From: Ignavibacteriales bacterium
Lineage (GTDB): Bacteria > Bacteroidota > Ignavibacteria > Ignavibacteriales > Ignavibacteriaceae
Direction of reading: 5' to 3'
DNA: 6,840 nt
Assembly: GCA_027347125.1 (NCBI GenBank)
Contig: DAIERC010000343.1
Location: 1-6,840, forward strand
Shown: in pieces, positions 6,244-6,840 of the stretch
How positions within the stretch are numbered: the first letter of the stretch is position 1
How the letters are laid out: every line of letters starts with the position of its first letter
The notes under the pieces: generated by a model
What the model was told of the DNA's origin: nothing
Seen by the model: only the letters and a program-made list of their open reading frames with translations
Database searches by the model: none
Translations under genes and position numbers: made by a program

Positions 6244-6278
6244 AAAAAAGGTCTTAAATATTTTTAAGACCTTTTTTT
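6244..6278 (+). terminator. Intrinsic terminator of the rplM-rpsI-rpsB-tsf operon
   Basis: A 15-bp perfect stem: AAAAAAGGTCTTAAA (6244-6258) pairs with the matching arm at 6263-6277, around the 4-nt loop TATT. The right arm ends in a run of seven T. The A-run on the left arm makes it potentially bidirectional. It separates tsf from pyrH. Confidence 0.95.
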
Positions 6279-6427
6279 ATATTAATTTCGTAAGTTTCTT
6301 TGTAAGTTTTTATAATATTATTGCCGTAGCTAAGACTAACGGCAGCTTTCCATAATTTTATGTGGAATGAAATACAGGTCATTCAATGCATTGCAGGTAA
6401 ATTATCCCTTCACAAATATCGGGTTAT
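6279..6427 (+). promoter_or_regulatory. pyrH upstream region with possible -10, hairpin and palindrome
   Basis: Because a strong terminator precedes it, this 149-nt region should contain a promoter for pyrH. TATAAT (6311-6316) is a perfect -10 box, but no clear -35 lies 16-18 nt before it and no full FCB-type element is present. GTAAGTTT occurs twice, 12 nt apart (6290-6297 and 6302-6309). GCCGT (6323-6327) and ACGGC (6339-6343) can form a small hairpin, extendable by two pairs with a bulge. CAATGCATTG (6384-6393) is a perfect 10-bp palindrome that could be an operator. The individual elements are weak and only their position gives them meaning. Confidence 0.4.
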
Positions 6428-6840
6428 ATGAAACAGTTAAAATATAAAAGAATCTTGCTAAAGCTTAGCGGTGAATCCCTGATGGGAAAAAAAGGCTTTG
6501 GGATAGACCATAATGTTCTTGATTTTTTTTCAACCGAAGTTAAAAAAGTTCACGATATCGGTGTGCAGGTAGGTATTGTAATAGGCGGTGGAAATATTTA
6601 TCGGGGTCTAAGCGCAAGCGATCAGGGTATCGACAGAGTTACCGGCGATCAGATGGGTATGCTTGCTACCGTTATAAATTCGCTTGCTTTGCAAAACGCT
6701 ATTGAGCATAAAGGCATTTACACCCGTTTGATGAGCGCAATTCATATGGAAGAAATTGCGGAACCTTATATAAGAAGAAGAGCTATAAGACATCTTGAAA
6801 AAGGACGGGTGGTTATTTTCGGGGCAGGCACCGGGCATCC
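6428..6840 (+). CDS. pyrH: UMP kinase, 5' part (cut by window edge)
   Basis: The first 137 codons plus two bases of uridylate kinase, which phosphorylates UMP to UDP with ATP in pyrimidine nucleotide synthesis. The family belongs to the amino-acid-kinase fold and normally has about 240 residues, so roughly 100 are missing. Diagnostic blocks are RILLKLSGESLMG at 8-20 (ATP site), VIGGGNIYRG at 51-60, MGMLATVINSLALQ at 76-89 and AEPYIRRRAIRHLEKGRVVI at 111-130, leading into the nucleotide-binding GAGTGHP. The ATG at 6428 fits the family start exactly; its ribosome binding site is poor (only CGGG close by). In related bacteria frr usually follows pyrH. Translation is uninterrupted to the edge. 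Confidence 0.96.
   Translation, partial: MKQLKYKRILLKLSGESLMGKKGFGIDHNVLDFFSTEVKKVHDIGVQVGIVIGGGNIYRGLSASDQGIDRVTGDQMGMLATVINSLALQNAIEHKGIYTRLMSAIHMEEIAEPYIRRRAIRHLEKGRVVIFGAGTGH

Noticed and set aside
6608..6838. Leftward open frame opposite pyrH
   Set aside because: Shadow of the strongly conserved UMP kinase frame.

Overview
The window is an AT-rich piece of ordinary bacterial chromosome. The right half carries a ribosomal/translation cluster in the order rplM-rpsI-rpsB-tsf, then an intrinsic terminator and the start of pyrH. The left half carries two leftward metabolic genes (a deoxyhypusine-synthase-like enzyme and an SDR-type NAD-dependent epimerase) and one rightward membrane-anchored protein of unknown function. 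I see no mobile element, CRISPR array, tRNA or rRNA.

Organism: the contiguous rplM-rpsI-rpsB-tsf order is typical of the Bacteroidota/Chlorobiota/Ignavibacteriota (FCB) group. Several upstream regions carry the promoter architecture known from Bacteroidota: a TTG or TTTG element, a 19-20 nt spacer, and TAnnTTTG or a one-base variant. Most starts also have good Shine-Dalgarno (SD) sequences (GGAGG, AGGAG, AAGGAG), and there are GTG and TTG starts. SD use is weak in Bacteroidia and Flavobacteriia, so I lean towards an Ignavibacteria- or Chlorobi-like lineage. This is an inference, not an identification.

Layout: (1) positions 1-98 hold a strong leftward promoter and the first codons of a gene leaving the window. 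(2) 166-1209 (-) is the deoxyhypusine-synthase-like gene. (3) 1393-2430 (-) is the SDR epimerase with its own FCB-type promoter. (4) 2586-3302 (+) is divergent from the epimerase; it has a TonB-like N-terminal anchor (SxxxH at residues 16-20) and a soluble C-terminal domain that is not TonB-like. (5) 3482-6278 (+) is the translation operon: promoter, L13, S9, a structured spacer that may be an S2 autoregulatory leader, S2 with a charged C-terminal tail, EF-Ts, terminator. (6) 6428 to the right edge is the start of UMP kinase.

The most interesting points are the rpsI-rpsB hairpin, the DHS-like enzyme that keeps the catalytic lysine but has lost other spermidine-site residues, the TonB-anchor hybrid protein, and the shared promoter grammar. 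Nothing here looks like a wholly new multi-gene system.
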